64,000 nt of DNA from Psychrobacter sp. APC 3426. GTDB lineage: Bacteria > Pseudomonadota > Gammaproteobacteria > Pseudomonadales > Moraxellaceae. The first letter of the stretch is position 1. The number at the start of each line of letters is the position of its first letter. The notes beneath the pieces were generated by a model, which saw nothing but the letters and a program-made list of their open reading frames with translations, searched no databases and had not been told where the DNA came from. The stretch is taken from NCBI RefSeq assembly GCF_030408035.1, contig NZ_JASDCF010000001.1:124001-188000 (forward strand), in the 5' to 3' direction. Positions 42,585 to 51,349 of this stretch are shown here, piece by piece. The position numbers and the translations under genes are program-made.

Positions 42585-44123
42585 TTAAAATACAGACTCA
42601 AACGCGCCCAACTCTACTTGAATAGATTTGGTCTGAGTATAATGCTCAAGGGCTTCAATTCCATTTTCACGGCCAATACCCGAATGCTTATAGCCGCCAA
42701 CTGGCATTTGCGCTGGTGATTCACCCCACGTGTTTAACCAGCAGATACCCGCTTCAATCTGACCGATCACTCGATGCGCGCGAGTCAAATCAGCGGTCAC
42801 GACCCCTGCTGCCAAGCCATACTCGGTATCATTGGCACGGCGAATGACTTCTTCTTCGGTCTCATAAGTCAATATCGACATCACTGGGCCAAAGATTTCC
42901 TCACGTACGATAGTCATATCATCGCTGCAATCCGTAAACACAGTCGGTGCGACAAACGCGCCATTGGCAAGTTCGCCTGACGTGATACGTTCGCCGCCAG
43001 TCAATAGACGCGCGCCGCCCTCTTTACCTTGCTCGATATAGCCAAGCACTCTTTCCATATGCGTAAAGCTGACCATTGGACCCATATTGATGTTCTCATC
43101 CATTGGATCGCCCAATTTGATACGCTCCACACGCTTCAAGATAGCCTCTTCAAATTTGGCTTGTAGCGCTTTAGGAATAAACACGCGCGTGCCATTGGTA
43201 CAGACCTGACCACTGCTATAGAAGTTCGCCATCATCGCAATGTCAGCAGCGGTATCGATATCGGCATCATCAAATATGATTAATGGCGACTTACCACCAA
43301 GCTCTAAGGTCACATCTTTAAGAGACGATGATGCCGCGCTCGACATGACTTTTTTACCAGTCGGCACACCGCCAGTAAACGATACTTTGGCAATATCAGG
43401 ATGCTGGGTTAATGCTTCGCCCACTTCATAATTACCTTGCACGACGTTAAAGACGCCATCTGGCAAACCCGCTTCGGTAAATATTTCCGCCAGTTTTAAG
43501 GCGGTTAATGGCGTGACTTCTGATGGTTTAAAAATCATCGCATTACCCGCAGCCAACGCAGGACCCGCCTTCCACATAGCGATTTGAATAGGATAATTCC
43601 ACGCGCCAATACCAGCGACTACGCCAAGCGGCTCCTGACGAGTATAAACAAAGCTGCTATCACGCAGCGGAATCTGACGACCTTCAATCATTGGCGCCAG
43701 ACCTGCATAATACTCAACGACATCGGCACCAGTGACGATATCGACATATTTGGTCTCAGAGTAAGCTTTACCCGTGTCTTTGGTCTCAAGTAATGCCAGT
43801 ACATCATTGCGTTCGCGCAGGATGGCTACTGCGTTTAGTAGAATGCGACTACGTTCAACTGGCATCATCGCTGCCCAAACTTTTTGACCTTTTTGCGCCG
43901 CTTTTACCGCTTCGTTAATCTGCTCAGTGCTCGTTTGCTGAATGGTGGCAAGCACTTCACCCGTCGCTGGATTAATATCTTCAAAGGTAGCTAATGAATC
44001 ATCGACAGCCAGATAACGCCCGTTAATATAGGCAGTTTGTACTTGTTCTAAATCGATAATGTCTGTTAAGTTATTTAGATTTGGGTTCGGATTTGGGTTT
44101 GGGTTTGTCTTTGAATCTGTCAT
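42585..44123 (-). CDS. betB: Betaine aldehyde dehydrogenase
   Basis: 512 residues. NAD(P)-dependent oxidation of betaine aldehyde to glycine betaine. Catalytic Glu in [16 protein letters not shown] and Cys in [13 protein letters not shown]; nucleotide-binding [13 protein letters not shown]. The length is typical except for an odd N-terminal [13 protein letters not shown], encoded by near-perfect 6-base repeats, that precedes the normal start of the fold. AGGAG stands before the ATG. First gene of the betB-betA pair. Confidence 0.95.
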   Translation of the reverse strand: MTDSKTNPNPNPNPNLNNLTDIIDLEQVQTAYINGRYLAVDDSLATFEDINPATGEVLATIQQTSTEQINEAVKAAQKGQKVWAAMMPVERSRILLNAVAILRERNDVLALLETKDTGKAYSETKYVDIVTGADVVEYYAGLAPMIEGRQIPLRDSSFVYTRQEPLGVVAGIGAWNYPIQIAMWKAGPALAAGNAMIFKPSEVTPLTALKLAEIFTEAGLPDGVFNVVQGNYEVGEALTQHPDIAKVSFTGGVPTGKKVMSSAASSSLKDVTLELGGKSPLIIFDDADIDTAADIAMMANFYSSGQVCTNGTRVFIPKALQAKFEEAILKRVERIKLGDPMDENINMGPMVSFTHMERVLGYIEQGKEGGARLLTGGERITSGELANGAFVAPTVFTDCSDDMTIVREEIFGPVMSILTYETEEEVIRRANDTEYGLAAGVVTADLTRAHRVIGQIEAGICWLNTWGESPAQMPVGGYKHSGIGRENGIEALEHYTQTKSIQVELGAFESVF

Positions 44124-44263
44124 GAGTTCTCCTATCGACGACTGGCAACAGCTTTATACAAAAGCTAATACCGAATAATTTCGTCATGGTTTAAGTTTCA
44201 AAAAATAAAATTTACGTGGTTCTTTCTTAAGGTTTCTTTAATGAGTTATTTGAGAGCGGCGTT

Positions 44264-44854
44264 TTAATCATCCTCAGGTTGCGTCATTTTTATCAAACGC
44301 GCGCGTAATGATTTTTTGTCCGATATATTAATTCCTGAAAAATCAGAGAGCCAAATCCCATCAGCGACCAAACGCACCATACATAGCGTTTCGGTATTAT
44401 CGGTTGCTTTATGCTTTTCCAATTGCTCATTCGACCACGCAGCCCATAGCTGACGCAGCTCACTATCACCTAGCATCAACACATATAAAGTGGCTTGATT
44501 ATCAAACTCTTCCTGCCCTTTTTCGCCTAAACTAATCGTGGCATCAATATAAGCGCGGGTAAAAGAGCCATAACGCACAGGGTCTCTCGCCATAGCTTGA
44601 TTCACTTCTGCCTCAAACTTGGCCATCGCATCATGAAACACCTCAAGGATGAGCGCGTTCTTAGTAGTAAAGTGATGCATGACGCCACCTTTGGTCACCC
44701 CAACCGCATCAGCAACGGCTTGAAAGGTTACCTTTGACAGCCCCTGCTCTAGCGTGATTCGTGCCGCCTGATCTAGTAGTGCACGACGTACTACTTCTGG
44801 CTGTTTTTTACGTTTATAAGGGTTTTCTGTTTCCATCTTTATTTCCATGTTCAT
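44264..44854 (-). CDS. TetR-family regulator, likely of the SMR pump
   Basis: 196 residues: an N-terminal HTH (ARITLEQGLSKVTFQAVADA, then VGVTKGGVMHHFTTKNAL) and a helical ligand domain. It does not read like BetI, despite lying beside betB. It starts 13 bp after the SMR efflux gene and is co-transcribed with it, which points to control of that operon, probably through the imperfect palindrome at 45322-45334. TAGGT is a weak ribosome site. Confidence 0.88.
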   Translation of the reverse strand: MNMEIKMETENPYKRKKQPEVVRRALLDQAARITLEQGLSKVTFQAVADAVGVTKGGVMHHFTTKNALILEVFHDAMAKFEAEVNQAMARDPVRYGSFTRAYIDATISLGEKGQEEFDNQATLYVLMLGDSELRQLWAAWSNEQLEKHKATDNTETLCMVRLVADGIWLSDFSGINISDKKSLRARLIKMTQPEDD

Positions 44855-44867
44855 TTTTACCTATCTG

Positions 44868-45212
44868 TCAGTGCACCACAGAATTAGACAGTAAGTTCAT
44901 TACAATGACACCGCCAACAATCATCGCAATGCCCACTACCGCTGCTGTATCGAGGCTTTGCTTGAATAACACGATGCCCACAAGCGAAGTTAAAACGATA
45001 CCTAGTCCGCCCCACAGCGCATAAGCGATACCAAGCGGTATGGTCTTGATGGTTTGCGTCAACAAGTAAAATGAGATCGCATAAAGCACGCCCATAATCA
45101 GGGTCGGCACCAAACGCGTAAACTGCTCTGACTTTACTAAAAACGTCGTGCCAATCACTTCACAAATGATAGCAATGGCTAGGTAACCGTAAGCGATAGT
45201 AGTAGGACTCAT
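44868..45212 (-). CDS. Small multidrug resistance (SMR) efflux pump
   Basis: 114 residues, four membrane helices. The essential membrane Glu is at position 18 in AIICEVIGTTFLVKSEQFT, equivalent to EmrE Glu14. The downstream IPLGIAYALWGGLGIVLTSL and the final helix match EmrE/QacE relatives. It exports cationic compounds (for example quaternary ammonium) in exchange for protons. It heads a two-gene operon with the TetR regulator. Confidence 0.93.
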   Translation of the reverse strand: MSPTTIAYGYLAIAIICEVIGTTFLVKSEQFTRLVPTLIMGVLYAISFYLLTQTIKTIPLGIAYALWGGLGIVLTSLVGIVLFKQSLDTAAVVGIAMIVGGVIVMNLLSNSVVH

Positions 45213-45777
45213 ATTTAGGATACCTATTCAAAACAAACATAGTTTTTTCAAATCAAGCATAACTTCTTGATTAAGCATAAGTTAATAAGAATAAAGTTTT
45301 AAAGTACGTAGTAAAGAAACCATACGGTCGGTATTGTATAGAAATATTCTAGCAATGTGAAGGGCTGGTTTATGCTATTTTGTTTCATTGCATACAAATG
45401 ATTGTCTTATTATTCAAAGCATAGCCTATCTATTTAACCAAATATCGCTACAGAGCTTGATAACCAACGGTAATAAGTGATTGCACTAACCATAAGACAA
45501 AGTAACGGTTGGATGTGACTCATACTCTAAATATTTTTGCTTCTATGATTATAGTTAAGTAACTGCAGGCTACTGATTATAAAGTTGGAGACTAAGTCGT
45601 CTTGTCTGTAAGCCGATATGCATTTTTGAGTGGATATGGATTCATGTTTAGAAAGCTAAAGTCTGAACCAAGAGCAACTTAATATAAGCATATTTACTGA
45701 AACAGCCCGATTCACGTAGAATAGCGGTCGATTTTCGGTCAGCTAAAACAATATTTGTCATTAATGTCAAAATAAGG
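45213..45777. other. Long gene-free gap upstream of the SMR pump and tRNA-Asn
   Basis: 565 bp without a gene I can support. The part nearest the SMR gene holds a TetR-like operator; the far end runs into the tRNA promoter. Nothing else is recognisable in 45340-45770. Confidence 0.5.
45322..45334. promoter_or_regulatory. TetR-type operator candidate
   Basis: ATACGGTCGGTAT: ATAC and GTAT arms with a central G-T-C, one mismatched pair. This form (ATACNGNCNGTAT) resembles many TetR-family operators. It lies 110 bp ahead of the SMR-TetR operon. Prediction only. Confidence 0.45.
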
Positions 45778-45806
45778 TTGACAGCCTATGGCGACTTGGC
45801 TAAAAT
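45778..45806 (+). promoter_or_regulatory. tRNA-Asn promoter
   Basis: TTGACA (45778-45783), a 17-bp spacer and TAAAAT (45801-45806): a near-consensus sigma-70 promoter 75 bp ahead of the mature tRNA. Confidence 0.85.
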
Positions 45807-45881
45807 GTGCCCCACATAACGCAAACAACGTAAGTAATCAACTCTTATAAAGTTTGCAGAATTACCGTTATGACAGCTTAT

Positions 45882-45957
45882 TCTCCAATAGCTCAGTTGG
45901 TAGAGCAACGGACTGTTAATCCGTGTGTCCCTGGTTCGAGCCCAGGTTGGAGAGCCA
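45882..45957 (+). tRNA. tRNA-Asn (anticodon GTT)
   Basis: 76 bases including CCA. Acceptor TCTCCAA/TTGGAGA, D arm GCTCAGTTGGTAGAGC, anticodon arm CGGAC-TGTTAAT-CCGTG-type with anticodon GTT, and T arm CTGGTTCGAGCCCAG. Promoter and terminator are both recognisable. Confidence 0.96.
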
Positions 45958-45967
45958 TATACTAAAA

Positions 45968-45992
45968 ACCTTCATCATTATTTGATGAAGGT
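45968..45992 (+). terminator. Terminator of tRNA-Asn
   Basis: ACCTTCATCA / TGATGAAGGT stem with a 5-base loop, then TTTTTT. Confidence 0.93.
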
Positions 45993-46154
45993 TTTTTTAT
46001 GGTTGCCGCTTTTGTGTTTGATGATTACAATATTAGATATTAGTGCGGCCGTGGTGTTCATTTGGGCGATTTTGTTGTATGGTAAGGATAGTTTTGATTG
46101 GGTTAGTTTTCGTCTGAGTGCTTTACTCCTACTCACTAAAAGTAATGGTTTATT

Positions 46155-46484
46155 ATGATACCTGTACGTGTAAAAAATAAATTTTCTGACCATCCGCAAA
46201 AAATCATGCGCCCGGTCAGTATTCGTTTGTCTGAAGAGATGATTGCGCTATTAGAAACAACGTCAGAAGAGTTGGGTTTTAAACGCATTCAGGGACTTAT
46301 TCGTCTATACATTCGTCAAGGGCTTGACCGTGACCATCAGGACTATACCCTAGCGCATGACGAAGTGTTTATCGAAAGCCTACGTAAGCGCGGTGTGAGC
46401 CAACGCATCATCGATGAAGCCATTGTGGTGACCCATAACAATAACATCACTCACCCATTGTCTGAGCTGCAAAACGACGACTAA
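46155..46484 (+). CDS. Small ribbon-helix-helix-like protein
   Basis: 109 residues. The segment MRPVSIRLSEEMIALLETTS, then EELGFKRIQGLIRLYIRQGL, has the strand-helix-helix pattern of MetJ/Arc-type DNA-binding proteins (about 18-58). The C-terminal half is acidic and unrecognised. No clear ribosome site precedes the ATG at 46155 or the internal ATG at 46206, so the start is uncertain. A terminator follows. It could be an autoregulated DNA-binding protein or an antitoxin-like protein; no toxin partner is adjacent. Confidence 0.65.
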   Translation: MIPVRVKNKFSDHPQKIMRPVSIRLSEEMIALLETTSEELGFKRIQGLIRLYIRQGLDRDHQDYTLAHDEVFIESLRKRGVSQRIIDEAIVVTHNNNITHPLSELQNDD

Positions 46485-46521
46485 GCGCGTGACTCTTAAC
46501 CGTTAAAGTTTACTGATTTCC

Positions 46522-46563
46522 AAAAAAAGACTGAGTCTGCTTAATAGCGCTCAGTCTTTTTTT
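46522..46563 (+). terminator. Terminator after the RHH-like gene
   Basis: AAAGACTGAG / CTCAGTCTTT stem flanked by A-run and T-run, so it can work in both directions. Confidence 0.9.
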
Positions 46564-46706
46564 GGCTTTGATAAATCCCTATTTTTCTGTCTGTGAATTT
46601 GAATACAGTCATTAGCCATAATTCAACACAAAAGACAATTAAACGAGGTATATTAATAATAGTCATTATTCGTTGTTATTCATTATGGCCGACAAGGAGG
46701 TACACA

Positions 46707-47459
46707 ATGAGTGGTTTACATCAGTATTTCAGCAAAGCCTTTTTATGCACTTGGCTATTAGGACTGCCTTTAACCCTGTCTTTAACATTGCCACTCGCTG
46801 GGTGCTCAGCGCCGCAAGCGGATCCCAGTAAAAAAACCATTCCGACCAACTCTGACCAATGGCAAAAGAAACTTGGAGCGACTTTTGAGGAGCTACCAAA
46901 GTCCGACCAACAACTGCTGAGCCGATATATGCTACGTATGAAGTTGAGCGGCGCTTATGAATCAGGTGCTATGCCGCGTATTACTATCAAGCAAGCGCTG
47001 ATACAACAACGTGAATACGAGCGCTTACATCCCAATAATCCAACTGGTAAAAAAAGCCCTATTATTAAAAGTCAGCAAGCTGCATCAGCCAATGCACAGA
47101 ACTATCCGGTTGCCCTACTACCTGTCAAAACCAGTGATAGCGACAGCTTAAACCAAGTAAAACTACAATTTATGCTCTCAAATCATGGCAAGGTTGCTAT
47201 TCAAAGTTTCAAAGGCACATTGACCATGCAAGATGCAAAACTGGAAAAAGGTAAACGCTTCAATATACCGCTCACACAATTCGAGCCAGCTATAAAGCCT
47301 GAACAATCTGGCAAGATAGTTATCGAAAGTAGTATTGAGGACATCAACGTCATGCGCGCTATCAGAAACGCCCACGACGTGACGATAAATATTAGCGAAG
47401 GCATGCTCGTTTTAGAAGACGGACAACGAGTTGAATTTGATGAGTCACTAATGAAGTAA
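46707..47459 (+). CDS. Lipoprotein of unknown function
   Basis: 250 residues from the ATG at 46707, clearly marked by AAGGAGG; the frame opens 114 bases earlier without a signal. The N-terminus is a lipoprotein signal with lipobox LPLAGC (Cys about residue 32). The mature protein has a helical part (about 50-125) then a beta-rich domain, VKLQFMLSNHGKVAIQSFKG, that looks immunoglobulin-like. It carries no Asp at +2 of the mature end, so outer-membrane sorting is expected. Function unknown; it ends just before tRNA-Ser. Confidence 0.78.
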   Translation: MSGLHQYFSKAFLCTWLLGLPLTLSLTLPLAGCSAPQADPSKKTIPTNSDQWQKKLGATFEELPKSDQQLLSRYMLRMKLSGAYESGAMPRITIKQALIQQREYERLHPNNPTGKKSPIIKSQQAASANAQNYPVALLPVKTSDSDSLNQVKLQFMLSNHGKVAIQSFKGTLTMQDAKLEKGKRFNIPLTQFEPAIKPEQSGKIVIESSIEDINVMRAIRNAHDVTINISEGMLVLEDGQRVEFDESLMK

Positions 47460-47497
47460 ATCAACTCGCTCAAGCCGCTAAAAAACATCTATAAAAA

Positions 47498-47526
47498 AAG
47501 CCCCAATCATTTACTGATTGGGGCTT
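47498..47526 (-). terminator. Terminator of tRNA-Ser
   Basis: AAGCCCCAATCA / TGATTGGGGCTT stem, 5-base loop; the minus strand continues with seven T. Nearly identical to the tRNA-Val terminator. Confidence 0.92.
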
Positions 47527-47535
47527 TTTCGAATT

Positions 47536-47626
47536 TGGCGGAGACGGAGAGATTCGAACTCTCGAAGGGCTATGAACCCTTGTCGGTTTTCAAGACCGGT
47601 GCATTCAACCGCTCTGCCACGTCTCC
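47536..47626 (-). tRNA. tRNA-Ser (anticodon TGA)
   Basis: 91 bases including CCA, with the long variable arm of class II tRNAs (AAGGGTTCATAGCCCTT). Acceptor GGAGACG/CGTCTCC, anticodon loop CTTGAAA with anticodon TGA, T arm GAGAGTTCGAATCTCTC. Confidence 0.96.
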
Positions 47627-47637
47627 ATTGGTGCATC

Positions 47638-47665
47638 ATTATATAGATATCATCTCATAATGCAA
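47638..47665 (-). promoter_or_regulatory. tRNA-Ser promoter
   Basis: On the minus strand TTGCAT (47665-47660), 16-bp spacer, TATAAT (47643-47638), 11 bases ahead of the tRNA. Confidence 0.8.
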
Positions 47666-47781
47666 GCGATTCATATTAAAAAAATGAAATTAATTTGCCG
47701 ATGGTTTTAAATCAATGACTTACCGTTTGCTCGCAACTTTTTAATCAGCTTTTCAGCTTAACCTATTCACATGAAGCCGTA

Positions 47782-48966
47782 TTATTTACTCGAAGCTAAA
47801 TGTAAGCACATATCAAGCAACCTGTTGGCATAGCCCCATTCGTTATCATACCACGCAAAAACTTTATACTGATTACCCACGTGCATAAGCTGTTGCCCGT
47901 CAATGATGAGCGACTCTGTTTGATGAATAAAATCACTTGAGACCAATGGCTCATCGGTATAGGCCATGATGTCGAGCAAATGACCCTTGCTCGCCGCTTT
48001 AAGCACGTCTCGAACTGCTTCTATACTGACATCAGGGATATCAAAGACAAAAGTGACATCAATAGCGGCCACATCAATGGTTGGCACTCTGATTGAGTGG
48101 CCGTTTATCTTGCCGACCATCGCTGGCAATACGCGCTCAGTGGCCGCGATACTGCTGGAAGTCGTAGGAATAATATTGTGGCCAGAGGCTCGCGCCCGCC
48201 TTGGGTCGCGATGCGCTTGATCGAGCACGGTCTGATCAGCGGTGACGGCATGAATCTCAGTCATCATCGCTGACTTAACGCCGAACACTTTATCAAGGGT
48301 AGCAATCAGCGGCACCAATGCCTGCGTGGTACAAGAAACGCTCGATATAATCGGCAGCTCACGCGCGAGCTCATCGGTATTGACGCCCATGACGATACAA
48401 GCATCAACATCATCAAAGGGCGCTGCGCCGATGATGACTTGCTGAGCGCCCGCCTCAATATGCAGCTGCGCTTGCTCATAAGAGCGAAAGTGCCCTGTAC
48501 ACTCTAGCACTACATCCACGCCCAACTCCTGCCACGGTAGGTTTTTTGGATCGGGCTCTGAGAGCATCTTAATACAGTACGTTAAATTGTTGTTCGTCAG
48601 ACACAGCTGAGTGTCGTTATTAATAATGGTGCTGCTATCATCTTTACTAGCATTGACGTCACTCATCACAAGATCAGCGCTAACACCCAATCTGGTTAAA
48701 CGACCATGGGTACTATCGAATTTTAGCAAATGCAGCAGAATATCAGGCGGTGCCAAATCATTAATTGCCACCACATGAATGGCTCTACCTAACACCTCAA
48801 AGCGCTCTATCAATGCACGCAGTACATTGCGCCCTATACGACCAAAACCATTGATAGCGACCCTCAGTGGCTGTGTGTGCTCGCCGGTGGCATGAAACGT
48901 CGCTGCTACTGCGTCAGACGTCAATTGATAAGTGGCGCTAGAAAAATTAGGCGTAACATCAGACAT
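47782..48966 (-). CDS. Glyceraldehyde-3-phosphate dehydrogenase family protein
   Basis: 394 residues, longer than the usual 330-340. The NAD fold begins only at about 33 (RVAINGFGRIGRNVLRAL), after an N-terminal extension, and an insert near 105-130 (NASKDDSSTIINNDTQLCL) adds more. Active-site Cys in SSVSCTTQALVPLI and His in EIHAVTADQTV; the final WYDNEWGYANRLLDM is diagnostic. It converts glyceraldehyde 3-phosphate to 1,3-bisphosphoglycerate; erythrose-4-phosphate dehydrogenase (Epd) is the main alternative. Transcribed alone. The ATG lacks a strong ribosome site. Confidence 0.87.
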   Translation of the reverse strand: MSDVTPNFSSATYQLTSDAVAATFHATGEHTQPLRVAINGFGRIGRNVLRALIERFEVLGRAIHVVAINDLAPPDILLHLLKFDSTHGRLTRLGVSADLVMSDVNASKDDSSTIINNDTQLCLTNNNLTYCIKMLSEPDPKNLPWQELGVDVVLECTGHFRSYEQAQLHIEAGAQQVIIGAAPFDDVDACIVMGVNTDELARELPIISSVSCTTQALVPLIATLDKVFGVKSAMMTEIHAVTADQTVLDQAHRDPRRARASGHNIIPTTSSSIAATERVLPAMVGKINGHSIRVPTIDVAAIDVTFVFDIPDVSIEAVRDVLKAASKGHLLDIMAYTDEPLVSSDFIHQTESLIIDGQQLMHVGNQYKVFAWYDNEWGYANRLLDMCLHLASSK

Positions 48967-49135
48967 AAAAGGGTATCGCTATAAAGGAAGGTATATAAGT
49001 TAAGCGCTGCACATTCAATGCTCTAGAAAAACCAACATATTCATACGTATGATGATTGGTTTTAATATATGACTTAATAAATAAATGGCTGAATCAATAA
49101 ATTGTTTAATAACTTGAATATTGGCTAATTGCTCG

Positions 49136-51076
49136 CTATGGCGTGATAAAAATCAGAGCCAAACGAATGGTATTGTAATCGATGCTTTGCTTAAGATGGT
49201 CAAAGATTGGGCGCAGCTTAATGCTGCCATCATCATTAAAGTCGTTTGGATTGTTAGCGACTTTAATCGCCACATAAGCGTTGCCTACTGCTGTCATCAC
49301 CTCATCATCTGGACGTAAATGATCACAGGCGAGGCTTGGGTCTTGCGACTTCAATTCACCAATATGACGCATAATGGTCGACTGTGACAGCTGACGCGCT
49401 TGCGATATTTCTGCAATCGACAAGCTCTCTTCTAACAACACCCTTGTTGCTAGTAAGGTGCTATCAGACTTATCAGAAACCTGATTGCCCAGTTTTTGTT
49501 TTTTATCGAGCTGCGCCTGCTGTTGCTCGCGGCGTTTTTTCTGCAAATTGGCATACGCATCAATCACCGACTTGCTCAAGGTACCGCCTGACTTTAGAAT
49601 GAATTTCTCGTGCGCCTGCGTCATGCTCTCCTCATCAAGCATCGCATAATTCGCATCAGCCTCATCAGACAATACCAAAAATCGTTTGTCTGCGCCGCGT
49701 GCGAGCGGATCAAGCTGCAAGCTCATGTCATTCATACCAAGCAGCTGTAAACCTGCTAATGACTTTAGCCGTGATAATGCCACATAACCTTGTCCTAGCT
49801 CAAAGGTGCGCGATAAATCAATCTCTGCCGCATCAAGGGTCATACCTTGTGATTTATGAATGGTAATCGCCCAAGCTAAGCATAATGGCACTTGCTCATA
49901 GCTTGCCAGTACATCGCCAGTTTCATCTTCGATTATCCACTCTTCCGGCTCAGCAATGACTTCACGGCCAGAATTCAGCCTAACCACAGGCATTTTTTGT
50001 GTGGTTGGTTTTTTTGTTTTTTCTTTGTCTTTTTTTGCGGTGCCTTTTTTATGGGTAGCCGTCTCTTCATCATTATCGGCAGTATTATCTGTATCCACAT
50101 CGATGTCGTCACTTGCAATCAATGCATCACTACTGTCTTTGCTGTCATCGACCTTGACGGCTGCAAAGCCTATCAATTCACCCATGGTGCCGTTGGACAC
50201 ACCAAGCTCAGTGTTGTTTTTGATAAACATCACCTTGGCGCCAACTTTGAGAATCAGCTCATCTTGAGTACGTACCGTCTTTTTGAGTGTCTCAACCAGC
50301 TTGCTATCACCAGTCGCAGTGGCTGCAAAACGCATCATCTCGCCATCTAACGCAGCTAGCTCTTTGTCATTGATTTTATTGACGTTGAGATTATGGGTAT
50401 AAAGACGGGTACGTTTGATATCGACGTTTTGATCAAAGGTGGCCTCGAGCGCGGCAATCGCTTCAAAGGTCACTTCTTGCCTGCGAATTTGATTGAGAAT
50501 ATCATCCAAATCCAGACCGCCATTAGCCGCCTCACTGACTTGCCGATGCTGCTCAGACAGATAGCAAATATGAAACTTAGCATCGAGCCAAGCTTCAGAC
50601 ATAAAGGCAAATTTTTCACGGTTGGTTTCACCCTTGCTGCCAATCGGTGGCAGCTGGAAGAAGTCCCCAGCAACGACAACCTGAATACCACCAAACGCTT
50701 TATCATTTTTACGCACATGCTTAAGTACTTGGCTGACCAAATTGAGCTGCTTGGCATGCAACATCGATATCTCGTCGATAATTAGGACAGCAGTATCTTT
50801 TAGTCTATCCGCTAAGAACTGTTTGCGCGATAAATTGGTTAAATCACGATCAGTGAGCTCATCCTTAATGCCGATGCCCGACCAACTATGAATGGTCGTG
50901 CCATTCATATGTGTGGCGGCAATCCCCGTACTCGCGGTCACAGCCACAGGGACACGGCGCGCGCGCAAATAGTCAATATATTGATTGAGAGTATAAGTCT
51001 TACCTGAACCTGCTGAGCCCGTCAAAAATACATTTTGACCCGTTTTTAAGATATCAAGAGCAGAAGATTGACGCAT
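49136..51076 (-). CDS. PIF1-like helicase with C-terminal helix-turn-helix
   Basis: 646 residues. Superfamily 1 helicase: Walker A FLTGSAGSGKTYTLNQY (about 16), Walker B LIIDEISMLHAKQL (about 98), GDFFQLPPIG (motif III) and the C-terminal AWAITIHKSQGMTLDAAE (motif V), followed by FELGQGYVALSRLKSL. An acidic linker (about 320-355) is followed by a Lys-rich stretch. The last 150 residues carry an HTH (SIAEISQARQLSQSTIMRHI). It unwinds DNA or forked structures; the exact role is not assigned. No ribosome site is obvious at the ATG. Confidence 0.9.
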   Translation of the reverse strand: MRQSSALDILKTGQNVFLTGSAGSGKTYTLNQYIDYLRARRVPVAVTASTGIAATHMNGTTIHSWSGIGIKDELTDRDLTNLSRKQFLADRLKDTAVLIIDEISMLHAKQLNLVSQVLKHVRKNDKAFGGIQVVVAGDFFQLPPIGSKGETNREKFAFMSEAWLDAKFHICYLSEQHRQVSEAANGGLDLDDILNQIRRQEVTFEAIAALEATFDQNVDIKRTRLYTHNLNVNKINDKELAALDGEMMRFAATATGDSKLVETLKKTVRTQDELILKVGAKVMFIKNNTELGVSNGTMGELIGFAAVKVDDSKDSSDALIASDDIDVDTDNTADNDEETATHKKGTAKKDKEKTKKPTTQKMPVVRLNSGREVIAEPEEWIIEDETGDVLASYEQVPLCLAWAITIHKSQGMTLDAAEIDLSRTFELGQGYVALSRLKSLAGLQLLGMNDMSLQLDPLARGADKRFLVLSDEADANYAMLDEESMTQAHEKFILKSGGTLSKSVIDAYANLQKKRREQQQAQLDKKQKLGNQVSDKSDSTLLATRVLLEESLSIAEISQARQLSQSTIMRHIGELKSQDPSLACDHLRPDDEVMTAVGNAYVAIKVANNPNDFNDDGSIKLRPIFDHLKQSIDYNTIRLALIFITP

Positions 51077-51349
51077 ATATCTAAACCAATTTAGTTAATA
51101 GTAATAAGAAAAGAGCTTAAGAACAGGTTATGAGGGAAAAGCTATCCACAATTATAACAGCTACGCCAGTTTTGCGAACCACTTTAACCCGTCAAGCTTA
51201 CATAACCTAAAGTTATATGATACGAAGTATATCATTATAAAAAGTCATTATCGCTCAAAGCCAAAGCTCAGTACGATAGAGTCATAACTTGGTCAGGAAG
51301 GCCAGGTATGTTTATCCATATAACCATAGTACACAACAAGGAATCGTTC

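Noticed and set aside
44264-44854. TetR regulator as BetI
   Set aside because: Its sequence does not read like BetI, and it starts 13 bp after the SMR gene, which explains it better.
45985-46158. Possible 57-residue hydrophobic protein whose stop overlaps the RHH-like gene start
   Set aside because: Its first codons lie in the tRNA-Asn terminator, there is no ribosome site and the C-terminal part looks random; not supported enough to list.
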